64,000 nt of DNA. It comes from Dipteronia dyeriana. Lineage: Eukaryota > Streptophyta > Magnoliopsida > Sapindales > Sapindaceae. The number at the start of each line of letters is the position of its first letter. The stretch's first letter is position 1. Positions 36,600-49,504 of the stretch are shown piece after piece. Made by a program: the position numbers and the translations under genes. The notes below the pieces were generated by a model that did no database searches, was not told the DNA's origin, and worked only from the letters and a program-made list of their open reading frames with translations. The stretch is from NCBI GenBank assembly GCA_032871835.1, contig CM065301.1:78338069-78402068 (forward strand). Reading direction: 5' to 3'.

Positions 36600-37867
36600 C
36601 TATGGTTTTACCTTGGCGGCAGAAGAAGTGATAGTAGAGATGGAGGCCGATGATGTCGATGAAGAAGAAGAAGAAGAAGGAATACTGGAAAGAGCAGAGA
36701 GACCGACATTGTAAGCCATGGATCCATCAGGTTGGTAGAGACCGTAGTTCCTCTCCGACGTCGGTCCAGGCTTCATATCCTCATTAAACAGAGCAAACAG
36801 GTAAACATCAAGCCTCATATTAGGCCTCAAAGGTGTCCCTTCATTTCCCAGTTGTCTTCTCAACAAATTCCTGTTATAAATTGCTGCATTTTCCACGGTT
36901 GCTCCGATTTCATTCGCGTCACCTTTGGACGGCCAACCTGTCTCAGAAACCCTAACTTCAATGTTACCGTAACCCATTCTAGCTATGGCGAAAACAGCAG
37001 CATCTACTTGTGCATAAAGCATGTTATCGTAACGAAGCTTCGTGTAAGGATCAACCATTCCTACATTTGGGTTGAAAAGAACATAATCCAAAGAAACCCT
37101 ATTGGGGTCATCTTTGTATGCAAAATATGGGTATGCATTGATCCAAAATGGAGACTTTGTACTTGACAGGAACTGTAAAAGTTGTTGCATAATTCCAGCA
37201 ACCTCTGTTTTGAAAGTACCAGCTGAAGGTGGATAAGACTCTGCTAAAACCGCTAGCGAACTCGATGTCGAGACATGAATATACTTATCTAGGCCTAACT
37301 GAGCAAGAGCTCCATGAATGCTAACAATGGCTGGAACAAGGTATTGTAACAGGCTCGTGTCGCCGTCAGTGAAAACTTCATTTCCCACGGCGATTCCGGT
37401 GATTCTCGTGGCGGGAAAGTAAGGTTTGATGTGTGTGCTGACCCATTGAAGTGCTTGTTGTGGATCCATCACTACAGCTAACATTTGGTTCTCGATTGTG
37501 ACAATAAGCTCAACGCTGGAATTGGCAAATGCCGTTAATATTTGTGGATTCGTATCGTAAATTCTTGCTTTATTGAGCTTAAGAGCACTCAAAAGGTCAA
37601 GGACTTTTTCTGGCTGTGGCAAATTGTTTGCAACTTGACCATAATTGATCCCAAAAGAACTGACTCCTCGTAAAAAACCATAATCTGCAAATCAAATAAC
37701 CCACAAACGCATAAGTTTACACAATAGAATATAGCAATATCATAAATATCATAATTGCAAGTTTTGTAGTAAAAAATAAAAAATAAACAGAGAAAGGTAC
37801 CTGAAAAAGTGATAGACAACAGAAGAAAAACATAGATTACAGAGATTTTCCTGGAAAATGTTGCCAT
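36600..37867 (-). CDS. Glucan endo-1,3-beta-glucosidase (GH17), secreted
   Basis: Hydrolyses internal beta-1,3-glucan (callose, fungal wall glucan) outside the cell. Two exons: 37867-37801 and 37684-36600, with an intron of 116 nt (GTACCT...TTTGCAG, phase 1); the product is 383 residues. An N-terminal hydrophobic signal (about residues 8-22) is followed by the mature GH17 start FGINYGQVANNLPQPEKV at residue 33. The acid/base Glu is E125 in GIAVGNEVF and the nucleophile is E270 in VSETGWPSKGD. FALFNEDMKPGPTSERNYGL is the conserved end of the barrel. A tail of about 35 residues rich in Ser/Thr follows; there is no X8/CBM43 domain and no hydrophobic GPI signal. The last codons AAG GTAAAACCATAG look like a splice donor, so a further exon is possible. 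The frame is intact, unlike its surroundings, and this looks like the one working host gene. Confidence 0.93.
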
Positions 37868-37930
37868 GGATAATAGCTAGAGAAAGAGAGATGGGAACCT
37901 TAAGAGTTCGAAGTAGAGGGATGGGGTGTA

Positions 37931-37941
37931 TTATATATATA
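37931..37941 (-). promoter_or_regulatory. TATA box of the GH17 gene
   Basis: ATATATATAA on the minus strand, 64-74 bp upstream of the ATG, predicting a short 5' UTR of about 35-45 nt. Confidence 0.6.
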
Positions 37942-39311
37942 GATTGTAAATTGTAATGAATTCTTTTCTTTGCTTGTTTGAAATTGAAAGTGTTTTAATG
38001 AGAGAGGATTTAAGTTGCCTTGTCGATTTTGTCTTTGCCTCTTACCTCTTAACTGGTTTTAAATGTGACTTGGGTTTGGTTTTTCTAGAATTCTTTATCA
38101 ACTGAAAATTTGAAAATAGTACCTTTTTACGTTTTGGACTATATGTCCGTTTCAAGCATTTTTTTTTTTAAATATTTGATTGACCGATTTGCCCTCCTCC
38201 GCCCACTTTCTTTGTTGAAAAGCAAAGGGAAAGGAAATCCCACTCATTAGTTAAATATTCGGAGGAAGCAATTGGAAGATCCCCCCTAAATTTGGGGGGC
38301 GGTAAAAAAAGTTAATAAATAGTTATTTATGATAAGAGATTCTTCTTTTCTTTTGTTATTATTTTATTTATTTATATGATCAATAGATTGTAACTTTTTC
38401 TCAAAAAAAAAAAAACAACAACAAAAAAAATTGTAACTTGCTCAGTAAAACGTGAGATGGTAATGCTTTTTAACATGGAAACACTCTAGGCCCCCACGTT
38501 ATCTACACTGGGCCATAACTATGTTGATGGTGGGTTTCAGTTGTGTCATATTTTTCTTTTTATATAGATACGTCTAAGTGGTAAAGTAATCATTTGAGAG
38601 AAATTTATTATAATAAAAGAAATGCAAATAGAGAAGAAAACAAACATTATTAAAACTAAAATAAAAATAATATTAATGACTTGCGCATCAGCATCATTAG
38701 AGGCGATTAGAATGTTTTCCTTCGGTACCGATCATAGATAACATCTCAAAAATCGGTTTCATTTTCCTTTTTGATCTTGTCAACATTAAAATCTAATAAT
38801 CCTTATCTAATACGTAATCATTTTCTCGTAGCATAGGATATACTTTACAATGTATAAAATTTGAAGTATAAATATACCAGTTGTCATCGGGAAATTTTTA
38901 TAAATTATTCCCTTCATTCCTATCTTCTGAAGTGTTAATTCCATCCAAAACTCACTGAATTTCTTGGTATAGTGTGTCATCATGATCACCAAGACCCTCA
39001 AATAAAAATAGTCCTGTCATCTTTTCGGAACTCAAAATAATTGCATTAGTTAAAAAAAAAATACGTACAAAACATTGGCCACATTGGTTATTTTCATTTA
39101 CGTGAGATCTTGGATTTCGTTACTTTTATCTTTAGTCCTTTTTTTACTATAAGAGTTTACACTAAGGATCATTTATTAAGTTAGTGGATTCTATAGTGTA
39201 AAGGTTGAATAAAACAAATGGGATGTGATTGATCCAGTAGTAAACTTTTCATAATTATGTAACGAATCTGTGGATTCAAGTCATTCAATTCCCCCAAAAA
39301 AAGAAAAATAC
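37942..39311. other. Upstream region of the GH17 gene
   Basis: AT-rich sequence without genes; it should contain the glucanase promoter. A small perfect hairpin (CCCCCCTAAATTTGGGGGG, 38281-38299) lies about 410 bp upstream of the ATG. Confidence 0.5.
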
Positions 39312-39463
39312 TTGGGTACAGACTGGGTACTGACCCCTCCCATGAGGTGTTGCCACGTGGTCTTCTTTCTTTAATTTTTTTATAATTATATAATAAAATA
39401 GGTCTCGTGGAGCCACTCCATTGATGGGGTCAGTAATTTGGGTATTGACCAGTCAGTATCCAA
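39312..39463. mobile_element. Short MITE (152 bp)
   Basis: The left end TTGGGTACAGACTGGGTACT and the right end in reverse TTGGATACTGACTGGTCAAT are inverted copies, and GACCCCTCCCAT pairs with ATTGATGGGGTC further in. The target duplication is not clear. Confidence 0.55.
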
Positions 39464-41540
39464 ATATTGTTAAAAAAAAAAAACCCTTTATGTAATATTT
39501 CAGGAAAAAAAAAACAAAGATATGAATATTCAACATTTTGATAAATTTTATTGGGTTCATGTGTAAAATATTTATAAGCAGATCAATTATTTTGCTTGTA
39601 ATCCTAGAAGGTAAGTAGTATATAAGATGAGAGAGTAGGTGTAACTTGGTCGTGTCTGGGTTTCAATCTGCATGTCTATTATGGTACTAAATGCCCCTTC
39701 AATAATCTGAAGTTCTGAACTACTTAATTTTGAATACATGAGGAAATTATTATTATTATATTCAACTATATTTACTTTGAAATTACCATTTATATGACAA
39801 AATTAAGTCTACAATCTCAACTTTTATTTCAAACAAAAAAGTCTATAATTTCAACTTTGATCGATAAGTTATCCAATTTAGGCCCCATGTCATTAAACCT
39901 ACAAACAAGATTAGTTTGACTCTTTTTTTTTTTGGCCTTTATACAAGTCAACATTTGAGTCATTTGACAACATTAATGAAGAAAATTCAAAGATGCAATG
40001 AACGATGCAACACTACATAGTCATCATATCATAGACATACACCAACAGTTTGCATGCATCCTGTAGCTAGACTCTAGATATTATACAATTACACGTAGAA
40101 AAGCAAGAGGATGAGTCATACAGGTCTAGCTAAACCAATAAAGCTGTCAAAAAATACTTTTTTGATGAGGAGACAAAACAAAACAAGTTGTGTAAACATG
40201 TGTTTAATTTAATTATTAATTAATAATTCGTGGGAAAATACAAAGATAAGTTACGTAATTAGACCAAATAAAGAAAGACCAATTGAAAAGTAAATGTTTG
40301 GTGAATAGATAAGGAATGGAATACGTGGGAATTGTATTTTTTGGAAGACGTAAGAGTCATTATCTTAACTTGAGGCTGCTACTTGCCCTTGCTGTGTTTG
40401 TTTTTCTTCTGTTTTGGTGATGACTGATGGGTGAAGATAATGCACAAAATGGGTTCTTTTCATACCTCAGCATGCACCACCAGCACTTTATAATACTAGC
40501 ATTCTCAACAGAGAAAACTTGCATTGCATGTATTACAACAACACTTGCAGATTATGAGATTAGAACTACTATAGCTTGGCTGGCCACCATCACCACAAAA
40601 GTTGGCAAAAAAAAAAAAGAAAAGAGAGAGACTTGGCGTTGAAAGGCCTTTCGTTTTCATTAATTACATTGATGTTTTGATGGATATTTTTGTATCTTCC
40701 ATGACATTCTATGTTGGTTCACTTTTGTCTAGAAAAAAAAAAAGAGTCGGTGTTAATGTGTAAGCCAGTCTTTGTCTAGTTGATTTTTTTTTAAAGGGTC
40801 TATTGAATATTTTTGGTACATCTTTAGACTAATATTGATTTTATATATGAAACGAATCATGTGACAACTCAAATTAAACCCTTTCGATGTAATTGGTCAA
40901 ATTTTTACAAATAAATGAGACTTTTCTACTAATTTGATTAGCAATTCAAAAACGTTTTTGATTTTTGTTCTGATAAAAAAGGTTTTATATAATTCTTTGA
41001 TATTTTCTTTTTAAATAATTATAATTTGAGAGTTGGATGAGAGACTTGACTTACTTGAACCACAATTATCATATGAGAGGCTCTATTTCCTCCCACAAAA
41101 TGTCTTGCTGCACCCAGTTTCTCAAAACACAAAATTCAAAATATTCAAAAAAATTCTCTATACGCCTCACAAAATTTCAAAAATAACCTTATTTCTTTTC
41201 ACATTAACTTATCTCATAAAATCCTTTTTTTTCTTTGTTCTTAATTTTTTGAATGTTCTAGTTTTCTTTGTCTCTTGTTTTTATTATTGAATCTCAATCT
41301 AAAAGTTAATAAAGTCTTTGGGACTATACCATCAAAATTCTATATTTTGCTTTATGACATGTATACGGAGGAAATAGGGGGCTTTGTCCACATGAGCAAC
41401 AAACACGTACAGTAGTTTTTCGATCAGTAGACACAAATTTTCAGTACGTTGAAATTTATTCATGGAATATTCTTTTTTTTTTTTTTTGACAATCATTCAT
41501 GGCATATTCTGTTCTCAGTAAGAATTACACGTTAAGGTAT
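39464..41540. other. AT-rich intergenic region
   Basis: About 2 kb with no coding frame or recognisable element. It ends at the copia 5' LTR. Confidence 0.5.
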
Positions 41541-42365
41541 TGTTGGAAAAAGTTTGTGATAAACTCTTATTTTGAGAGTATAAATTGAGTATGATAAATT
41601 CCATAGAAATGGAAGATTAAAGTGGATTTGAATTCTCCTCCATGAGAACTTGGAAATGGTATACTCAAATTCATAAAATGGTTAATGGGTGAATAAGAAA
41701 TTGAGTCTCAAAGTAGACCCATTGTTTAGGAATTAAAATGAATCCCACATTGCTTAGGGAAATCTTTTATATGTAGTTTATAAGTGAATGTGTGATATGA
41801 GCTATCAACATGTGTAGCATAAAGGTTCTCTCATGGACCCCGAACCTACGGATACGAATGCCGTTCCGATTGGACCGTGAGAGTCCAATTGACCTTTTGC
41901 CACTTCTCTAAATCAACGTTTTTTTATTGTGATGAATAAGGAAAGTTTTAATTGTTTGGATTCTGATTTCTTACTTGATCACTAGAATACATAGTTTTAA
42001 TTAGAAGTAAATTAATCCCAAAATGTTTCGGTTTAGGGTATATAATAGCTCTAATATTCTGTTCAGACAATAGAAATATAAAAATTGAACAGCTGAATTC
42101 CTATTCTTCTTCTCTGTTTTCTTGATAAGGTTATACTCGGTTTGAGTTTGCTGGTAGTGGTGTGTTTAGGCCTACCACTATTGAACCGTTGTATCATGTG
42201 AGACAATTGTCTAATACACATACAGTATTTTCCGGTGAAATTGTCTTATGGACATCGTGTGAAACACGGGCTCGGTTCTAAAATTATTTCTAACGTGATT
42301 TTCTTGTATTGTTGCTTTTTGATTTCCATATTCCAGACATGTTTGTTTTGGAATTACGATCTACA
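41541..42365 (+). repeat. 5' LTR of the copia element
   Basis: 825 bp, with TATATAATAG (about 42039-42048) as the TATA box. It carries one shortened version of the unit that is repeated four times in the 3' LTR (starting at about 41836). The end is set where similarity to the 3' LTR stops (...TACA). Confidence 0.75.
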
Positions 42366-42430
42366 ATCTTAAGACAATTTTCGTGTTTTCCATAATTTTT
42401 TTTATAAAACGTTTTCTTCTTCAAACTTTC

Positions 42431-42447
42431 TGGTGTCAGAATTCTGG
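42431..42447 (+). other. Primer-binding-site-like sequence
   Basis: TGGTGTCAGAATTCTGG resembles the initiator Met-tRNA PBS TGGTATCAGAGC.. but lies 66 bp past the apparent LTR end. Either the 3' LTR has lost its terminus or the PBS is displaced. Confidence 0.5.
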
Positions 42448-42788
42448 TTCAGATCGTAACGGACTTGATTAATCACTGGTTCGGTTTTTATCGGTGGAAA
42501 TCGAGTTCCTTGGAACACTGATTTCAATTTTATAAACAATATTAATTTGTGGAAATCAGGTTCCTTGAAACACTGATTTTAATTTTTATAAATAACATTA
42601 ATCTGTGGAAATTGGGTCTATTATTAGACACTGATTTCGAAATCAATTGCGATTTCAATTGGGTAATCAGGTCTGCAATATCAGACAATGATTGTAATTT
42701 CCATCGTGAAATTAAGATTTGATATCAACTGATATCCGTGCTATTAATTATGTGATACTAAAAAGATTTTGTTTTTGTTTCAGATACT

Positions 42789-43900
42789 ATGGCAAACAAA
42801 TCTAATGTGAACTCTAGTGTTCCACTGGAGACTTCGAAAGTTAATCCAAGTATGAGATTAGATACTTTGGCAGTGAATTCTTTGTTTGTGGGTGAAGTAC
42901 CTGTAGTATTGCAACTATGGTCACAACGACTCCGGTCATCAACGCCTTCGTGAGAAACATGCATGATTCGGTGATGAGCCAGTATATGAGTCAAGGGAAT
43001 GTTCCCATGGTAAATCCCTACATAAATTCGGTATATTTACCGATGAATCATAAGGAGAAGCCTCATAAGTTCAGTGGACCGAATTTTAAACGATGACAGC
43101 AAAAGATGTTGTTTTATCTGACCACACTGAACCTTGGCAGGTTCTTGACTGAAGATGCTCCAAACCTAATAGTGGTGAAGAGCGAGATGTTCAGGTATGG
43201 AATGTCATTGATGCATGGAATCACTCATATTTCATGTGCCACAATTACATACTGAACGGGATGTCAGATTCGCTATATAGCGTCTATTCTTCAAAGAAAA
43301 CAGCCAAAGAACTGTGGGAATCATTAGACCGAAAATACAAAACTGAGAACGCTGGTTCCAAGAAGTTTATTGTGGGCCAGTTTCTTGATTACAAGATGGA
43401 GGATTCCAAGACAATTATGAGTCAAGTTCAAGATCTACATGTGATTCTGCATGAGATACATGCCGAAAAGATGACCCTGAGTGAAACTTTCCAGGTGGCT
43501 GCAATCATTGAGAAGCTTCCTCCATCATGGAAAGAGTTCAAAAAACTATCTCAAACACAAGCGAAAGAAGATGAAGATCGAGAATATGATTCTCAATCTT
43601 CATATTCAAGAAAATCACATGAAGTATAACAAGATAGATATCAATGCGTCTGAAGCGAAGATCAATGTTGTTGAACATGGGCAAAGTTCTAAACTGAAAA
43701 AGAACAAGCCTGGGAAAGGATCCAAATTGGGTCCTAAGGGAGGAGTCTCTAAGAAGCCAAAATTCTCAGAGAAGTGCTTCAACTGTGACAAGTTGGGTTA
43801 CAAATCTTCTAAGTGTAGGTTGTCAAAGAATAAGAAGAACCACGAGGTAAACGTGGTTGTTGGGATCTTAAATGAAGTATCTAAGATCAATCTCTCTACA
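42789..43900 (+). pseudogene. Copia gag
   Basis: ATG at 42789 opens MANKSNVNSSVPLETSKVNP, then a shift. The core reads EKPHKFSGPNFKR and [19 protein letters not shown] at 43050-43165. The UBN2-type domain follows at 43234-43560 ([40 protein letters not shown]). A second shift near 43590 leads to a Lys-rich segment and the zinc knuckle CFNCDKLGYKSSKC (about 43775-43815), with Tyr where His is expected. It is a capsid/nucleocapsid precursor, non-functional here. Confidence 0.85.
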
Positions 43901-43929
43901 GTTGTGACAAAAGCAAACCTGGTTGGGTC

Positions 43930-46927
43930 AAACCCAAGAGAGTGGTGGTTGGATACTGGGGCCACTCGTCATATATGCTCTGACAGAGAGATGTTCAATA
44001 CATTTGACGAAATGAAAATGAAGAAAAGTTGTACATTGGCAACTCAGCTACATCTGACGTGAAGAGACATGGTCAAGTCATTCTCAAAATGACCTCTGGT
44101 ATAACCCTGAGCTTGAACAATGTGTTGTATGTACCTGATATCAGCAAGAACTTGGTGTCCTGTTCGTTGCTAAATCAGCATGGGTTCAAGATGGTGATTG
44201 AATCAGACAAAGTGGTTTTAAGCAAACAGGGAACTTATGTGGGTAGAGGATATGTAATTGAAAGGCTTGTTAAACTTAATGTATTTGTTGTCAAAAGAAC
44301 AATCAATAAAGATAATTCTTCAGTTTATTTGCTTGAGTCTTCCAATTTATGGCATGGTAGACTAGGGCACGTTAATTATGATACTTTGCATAGATTAATT
44401 AACTTAAATCATATTCCCGCATTCAATATTGATCATAAACATAATTGTTAAGTTTATGTTGAAGCAAAACTAACAAGGTCATCATTTCAAATTATTGAAA
44501 GGAAATCTAAACCTCTTGATTTAATTCACACAGATATATGTGATTTAAAATTTGTTCAAATAAGAGGTAGCAACAAATATTTCATCACATTTATAGATGA
44601 TAGCATCAAATACTGCTATGTATATCTGTTGAAACATAAGGATGAAGCTATAAAAAAGTTTAGTCTCTATAAAACTGAAGTTGAGAATCAACTCAACAAG
44701 AAAATCAAGGTATTGAGAAGTGACCGAGGTGGTGAATATGTAGCACCGTTTGGTGAATTTTATGAACAACACGGAATCATACATCAAACCACTGTACCAT
44801 ATTCCCCTCAGCAAAATGGTATTGCAGGACGTAAAAATCGTACCTTGAAAGAGATGATGAATACAATATTGATAAGTTTTAGAGTGCCTCAGAACATGTG
44901 GGGTGACGCTATATTGTCTAGCAAATACCTTTTAAACAAGGTACCCCGAAAGAAAGAAGACAATACCCTATATGAACTATGGAAATGAAGAAAGTCTTCC
45001 TATAAATTCTTAAGAATGTGGGGGTGTCTTGCCAAAGTAGCCGGACCTATACCTAAGAAGGTGAAAATAGGTCCGAAAATTGTTGACTGCATTTTCATTG
45101 GATATGCACAAAACAGTAGTGCTCATCGATTATTCGTCTACAAATCTGACATATCAGATATACAAAAAAACACGATAATGGAATCTAAAAATTTAATGTT
45201 CTTTGAACATGTATTTCCATGTAAATCCAATAATGAAACAAGTTCATCAAAACGAACACATGTTGATAGTTGTGAAGACCAAGAACAAGGAAATAAAGTA
45301 AAGGATGAACCTAGACGTAGCAAAAGAGCAAGGACGAAAACGTCTTTTGGTCCAGATTTTATGACCTATTTGCTAGAAGGCGAACCTCGAACTTTCAAAG
45401 AAACGGTAATCTCTTCAGAAGGACTCTTGTGGAAAGAGACAATTAAGAGCGAAATCGATTCCATCCTTCAAAATCATACTTGAGAATTAGTGGATCTTTC
45501 TTCGGGATGTAAACCGCTCGAATCGAAATGGATTTTCAAAAGAAAAATGAAAACAGATGGATCAATTGATAAGTATAAGGCCAGGCTTGTAATTAAAGGT
45601 TACAATCAACGAGAAGGCCTAGACTACTCTGATACATATTCTCCTATGACGAGAATAACCTCCATTAGAATGATACTTGTAATCGCAACTTTGTGAAATC
45701 TTGAAGTACATCAAATGGATGTGAAAACGACTTTCTTAAATAGAGATTTAGATGAAGAAATTTACATAGAACAACCTGGGGGTTTTTCTGCTTCAGAACA
45801 AGGAAATAAAGTCTGTAAATTGATGAAGTCTTTATATGGTTTAAAGCAATCACCAAAATAATGGCATGAGAAATTTGACAATGCTATGATGTCAAATGGA
45901 TTTATGATCAACGAATGTGACAAATGTGTTTATGTCAAGGACATAGAAAAAGGCTATGTCATTGCGTGCATTTATGTTGATGACATGCTCATTGTTGATA
46001 GTGATGATATAATGATCAAATCTACCAAGGATATGTTGAAATCAAGATTTGATATGAAAGATATGGGACCGGCTGATGTAATGTTGGGAATGAAAATCCC
46101 AAAGACATCTAACAGACTCATACTAAGTCAATCACACTATATTGATATGATTCTTGAGAAATTCAACAAAAATGATTATAGAATTTCCAGAACACCGGCC
46201 AGTAGATACAAATCTACATCTATCCAAGAATAAAGGTGAGAGCATCTCTCAACTAGAATATTCTCAAGTGATAGGAAGTCTGATGTACTTAACAAGTTGT
46301 ACAAGACTAGACATAGCAAATGCAGTCAGCAAATTAAGTAAATACACGAGTAATCCAGGAACCGATCATTGAAAAGGAATAGTTAGAGTACTGAAGAACT
46401 TACAATTCTCTCGTAATCATGGATTGCATTATACTAGATATTCAGCTGTCTTAGAAGGATACACTGATGCTAGCTGGATATCTGATATGAAGGATTCAAA
46501 ATCCACTAGTTGGTATGCATTCACACTAGGTGGTGCAACGGTATCTTGGAAATCCTCCAAAGAAATATGTATAGCCAGATCCACCATGGAATCTGAGTTT
46601 ATAGCATTAGATAAATGTGGTGAAGGGGCTGAATGGCTATACCAATTGTTAGAAGATATTCCAAGATGGCTAAAGCCTGTGCCGGTGATTTGCATTCACT
46701 GTGATAGTCAATCAGCAATAGGAAGAGCACATAGAAACATGTATAATGGGAAGTCTAGACATATACGTCGAAGACATAATACCATTAGACAACTAATCTC
46801 AACCGAGGTTATCACTATTGACTATGTAAGGTCAAAAGATAACATTACAGATCCGCTAACTAAATGGTTAAACATAGAACCAGTTGAGACATCATCGAGA
46901 GGAATGGGACTGAAGCCCATTACATAA
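43930..46927 (+). pseudogene. Copia pol: protease, integrase, RT, RNase H
   Basis: Protease motif WWLDTGATRHICSDREMF at about 43950. After a shift, the GAG_pre-integrase block NLWHGRLGHVNYDTLHRL (about 44345-44400). Integrase core follows: DLIHTDICDL, LRSDRGGEY, PYSPQQNGIAGRKNRTLKEM, giving D, D and [48 protein letters not shown], and the catalytic CIYVDDMLIV at about 45967-45996. After another shift near 46200, RNase [38 protein letters not shown] and [11 protein letters not shown]. Stops lie at about 44450, 44987, 45482, 45696 and 45860. Integrase preceding RT is diagnostic of Ty1/copia. Confidence 0.9.
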
Positions 46928-47516
46928 AAGTCGATACAATGGACACCCAACCTAGTTGAGTGGAGATCTCAAGATCTAGGTTCAATAGGACAACCAAGTT
47001 GTAAGACTCAGTTGGATCACTATGGGGGTTACCCTCAAGTCCATTCCTATGATGGAACAGTGATGCCCGTAGATAAAAAGTTAAACTATATTTTTAATGA
47101 TTCTTATGCGTTGAAATTTCTAGCTATGGAAATCCGAACAGAGTAAAACGGGTTACTCTTAATTAAGAAATCACTTATGTGAGAGAGAAGTGGGGTCGCT
47201 TCTAAGAGAGAATAGTGAAGGGATATATTCTCCAGAGACTCTCACAGAACCAGGCACATGTTCATGGCCAAAACGAACATAAAAATGAGAACCAAATCGG
47301 GTTAGGAAGATATCTGTGTAAGGTGTGTGATCATTTACACAAAACGGCAGAACAGTTCAAGGATATCACATCTACTGATCAACCAGTAAAGTAAGCATAC
47401 CTTTACAAGGAAAGGTTCAAAGGGTAACACCTACTTATCCTATGCAGGTTTCGACCATTTGAACTTACCAAATATCTTCTTTGTGTCTCCTAGGTCAATT
47501 TCATTCATGTGGGGAT
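46928..47516 (+). other. Copia 3' untranslated region
   Basis: No coding frame. It ends in the polypurine-type ATGTGGGGAT at 47507-47516 beside the LTR. Confidence 0.6.
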
Positions 47517-49258
47517 TGTTGGAATTTTTTTATGATAAACTCTCATTTTGAAAGCACAAATTGAGCATGATAAATTCCATATAAATGGAAGATTAAAGTG
47601 GATTCGAATTCTCCTCCATGAGAACTTCAAAATGGTATACTCAAATTCATTAAATGGTTAATGGGTGAATGAAAAATTGAGTCTCAAAGTGGACCCATTG
47701 TGTAGGGATTAAAATGAATCCCATATTGCTTAGGGAAATCATTTATATGTAGTTTATAAGTGAATGTGTGATATGAGCTATCAACATGTGTGGCATTGAG
47801 GCTCTCTCTCGCGCGCGCAGTGGGGGGGGGGGGGACAAATCATGGACCCCGAACCTTCAAATGAACGACTCATGTGTGGCCGTCACCTGCGGACACGAAT
47901 GCAGCTTCGATTGGACCGTGAGAATCCAGTTGACTTTTTGCCACTTCCCTAAATCAACGTTTTTTTATTTTGATGAATAAGGAAAGCTTTAATTGTTTGG
48001 ATTCTGGTTTCTTACTTGGTCACTAAGAATACATAATCAGTTTTAATTAGAAGTAAACATCTTTGGAAAATATTACCTAATTAAATTATTTCCTTATTAT
48101 GGACCCCGAACCTTCGAATGCACGAATCATGTGTGGTCGTGACCTGCGGACAAGAATGCCGCTCCGATTGGACCGTGAGAGTCTAGTTAACCTTTTGTCA
48201 CTTCCCTAATTCAACGTTTTTTTATTGTGATGAATAAGGAAAGCTTTAATTGTTTGGATTCTGGTTTCTTACTTGGTCACTAAGAATACAGAATCAGTTT
48301 TAATTAGAAGTAAACATCTTTGGAAAATATTACCTAATTAAATTATTTCCTTATTATGGACCCCGAACCTTCGAATGCACGACTCATGTGTGGCCGTGAC
48401 CTGCGGACAAGAATGCAGCTCCGATTGGACCGTGAGAGTCCAGTTGACATTTTGCCACTTTCCTAAATCAACGTTTTTTGATTGTGATGAATAAGGAAAG
48501 CTTTAATTGTTTGGATTCTGGTTTCTTACTTGGTCACTAAAAATACAGAATCAGTTTTAATTAGAAGTAATCATCTTTGGAAAATATTACCTAATTAAAT
48601 TATTTCCTTATTATGGACCCCGAACCTTCGAATGCACGACTCATGTGTGGTTGTGACCTGCGGACACGAATACCGCTTCGATTGGATCATGAAAGTCCAG
48701 TTGACCTTTTGCCACTTTCCTAAATCAACGTTTATTGATTGTGATGAATAAGGAAAGCTTTAATTGTTAAGATTCTGGTTTCTTACTTGGTCACTAAGAA
48801 TACAGAATCAGTTTTAATTAGAAGTAAACATCTTTGGAAAATATTACCTAATTAAATTATTTTCTTATTAAATCAAAAACAAAATTTTCCAAAGTAATCC
48901 CGAATTAATCCCAAAACTCTAGTGTTTCGGTTTAGGTATATAATAGCTCTAATATTCTGTTCAAACCATGGATATACAAAAATTGAGCAGCCAAATTCTT
49001 ATTCTTCTTCTCTGTTTTCTTGGTAAGTTTATACTGAGTTCGCTGGTAGTGGTGTGCTTAGGCCTACCATTGTTGAATCGTTGTATCCTGGGAGACAATC
49101 GCCTAATACACATATGGTTTTATCCGTCGAAATTGTCTTAAGGACACCGTGTGCAACACGGGCCTTGGTTCTAAAATTATTTCTAACGTGATTTTCTTGT
49201 ATTGTTGCTTTCTGATTTCCAGATACCAGCCATTTTTGTTTTAGAATTACGATTTACA
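47517..49258 (+). repeat. 3' LTR of the copia element, enlarged by a tandem array
   Basis: 1742 bp, more than twice the 5' LTR. It aligns with the 5' LTR at both ends; the excess is a four-copy tandem array plus a CTCTCTCTCGCGCGCGCAG and G12 stretch (about 47802-47834). The TATA box is at 48936-48944. Confidence 0.85.
47842..48869 (+). repeat. Four tandem copies of a 257-bp unit
   Basis: Units begin ATGGACCCCGAACCTTC at 47842, 48099, 48356 and 48613, an exact 257-bp period. Each contains GATTGGACCGTGAGA and a TTGACC/TTGACA (W-box-like) site. The array ends about 70 bp upstream of the TATA box, in the U3 region. The last unit is slightly diverged. Confidence 0.95.
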
Positions 49259-49504
49259 GATATAACATGAAATTAATTTAGAGGAAGATGTATAATGTAT
49301 TAATAGTCATCCATGGTATTGTCAAATGGGCAGGGTGGAAGATTTATTAAAGTTACTGCAGAATATGATTTCCAAACATATTTGAGAATTGAATGAAGAA
49401 TAATTTTTCCCAAGTTGTGTGGCAGATGATAACAATAGCTTTGAAAACAAAAACTAAAAAAAAGAAAGATGTGAGAGAATGCTAGAGAGAACTCTGGATT
49501 TCAG

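Larger units (their letters stand above)
41541..49258 (+). mobile_element. Ty1/copia retrotransposon, complete but decayed
   Basis: A 7.7 kb element with LTRs 41541-42365 and 47517-49258, both starting TGTTGGAA. Order is gag, protease, integrase, RT and RNase H, the copia order. The 5-bp flanks are GGTAT (41536-41540) and GATAT (49259-49263), a 4 of 5 match. A G-rich primer ATGTGGGGAT precedes the 3' LTR. At least three frameshifts and five in-frame stops disrupt the coding part. Confidence 0.9.

Noticed and set aside
36732..37166. 144-codon plus-strand frame opposite the glucanase gene
   Set aside because: It is the shadow of the conserved GH17 exon, without similarity or motifs of its own.
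40427..40642. 71-codon frame starting MGEDNAQNGF
   Set aside because: No domain, no neighbouring exon signals, ends in poly-Lys from an A run.
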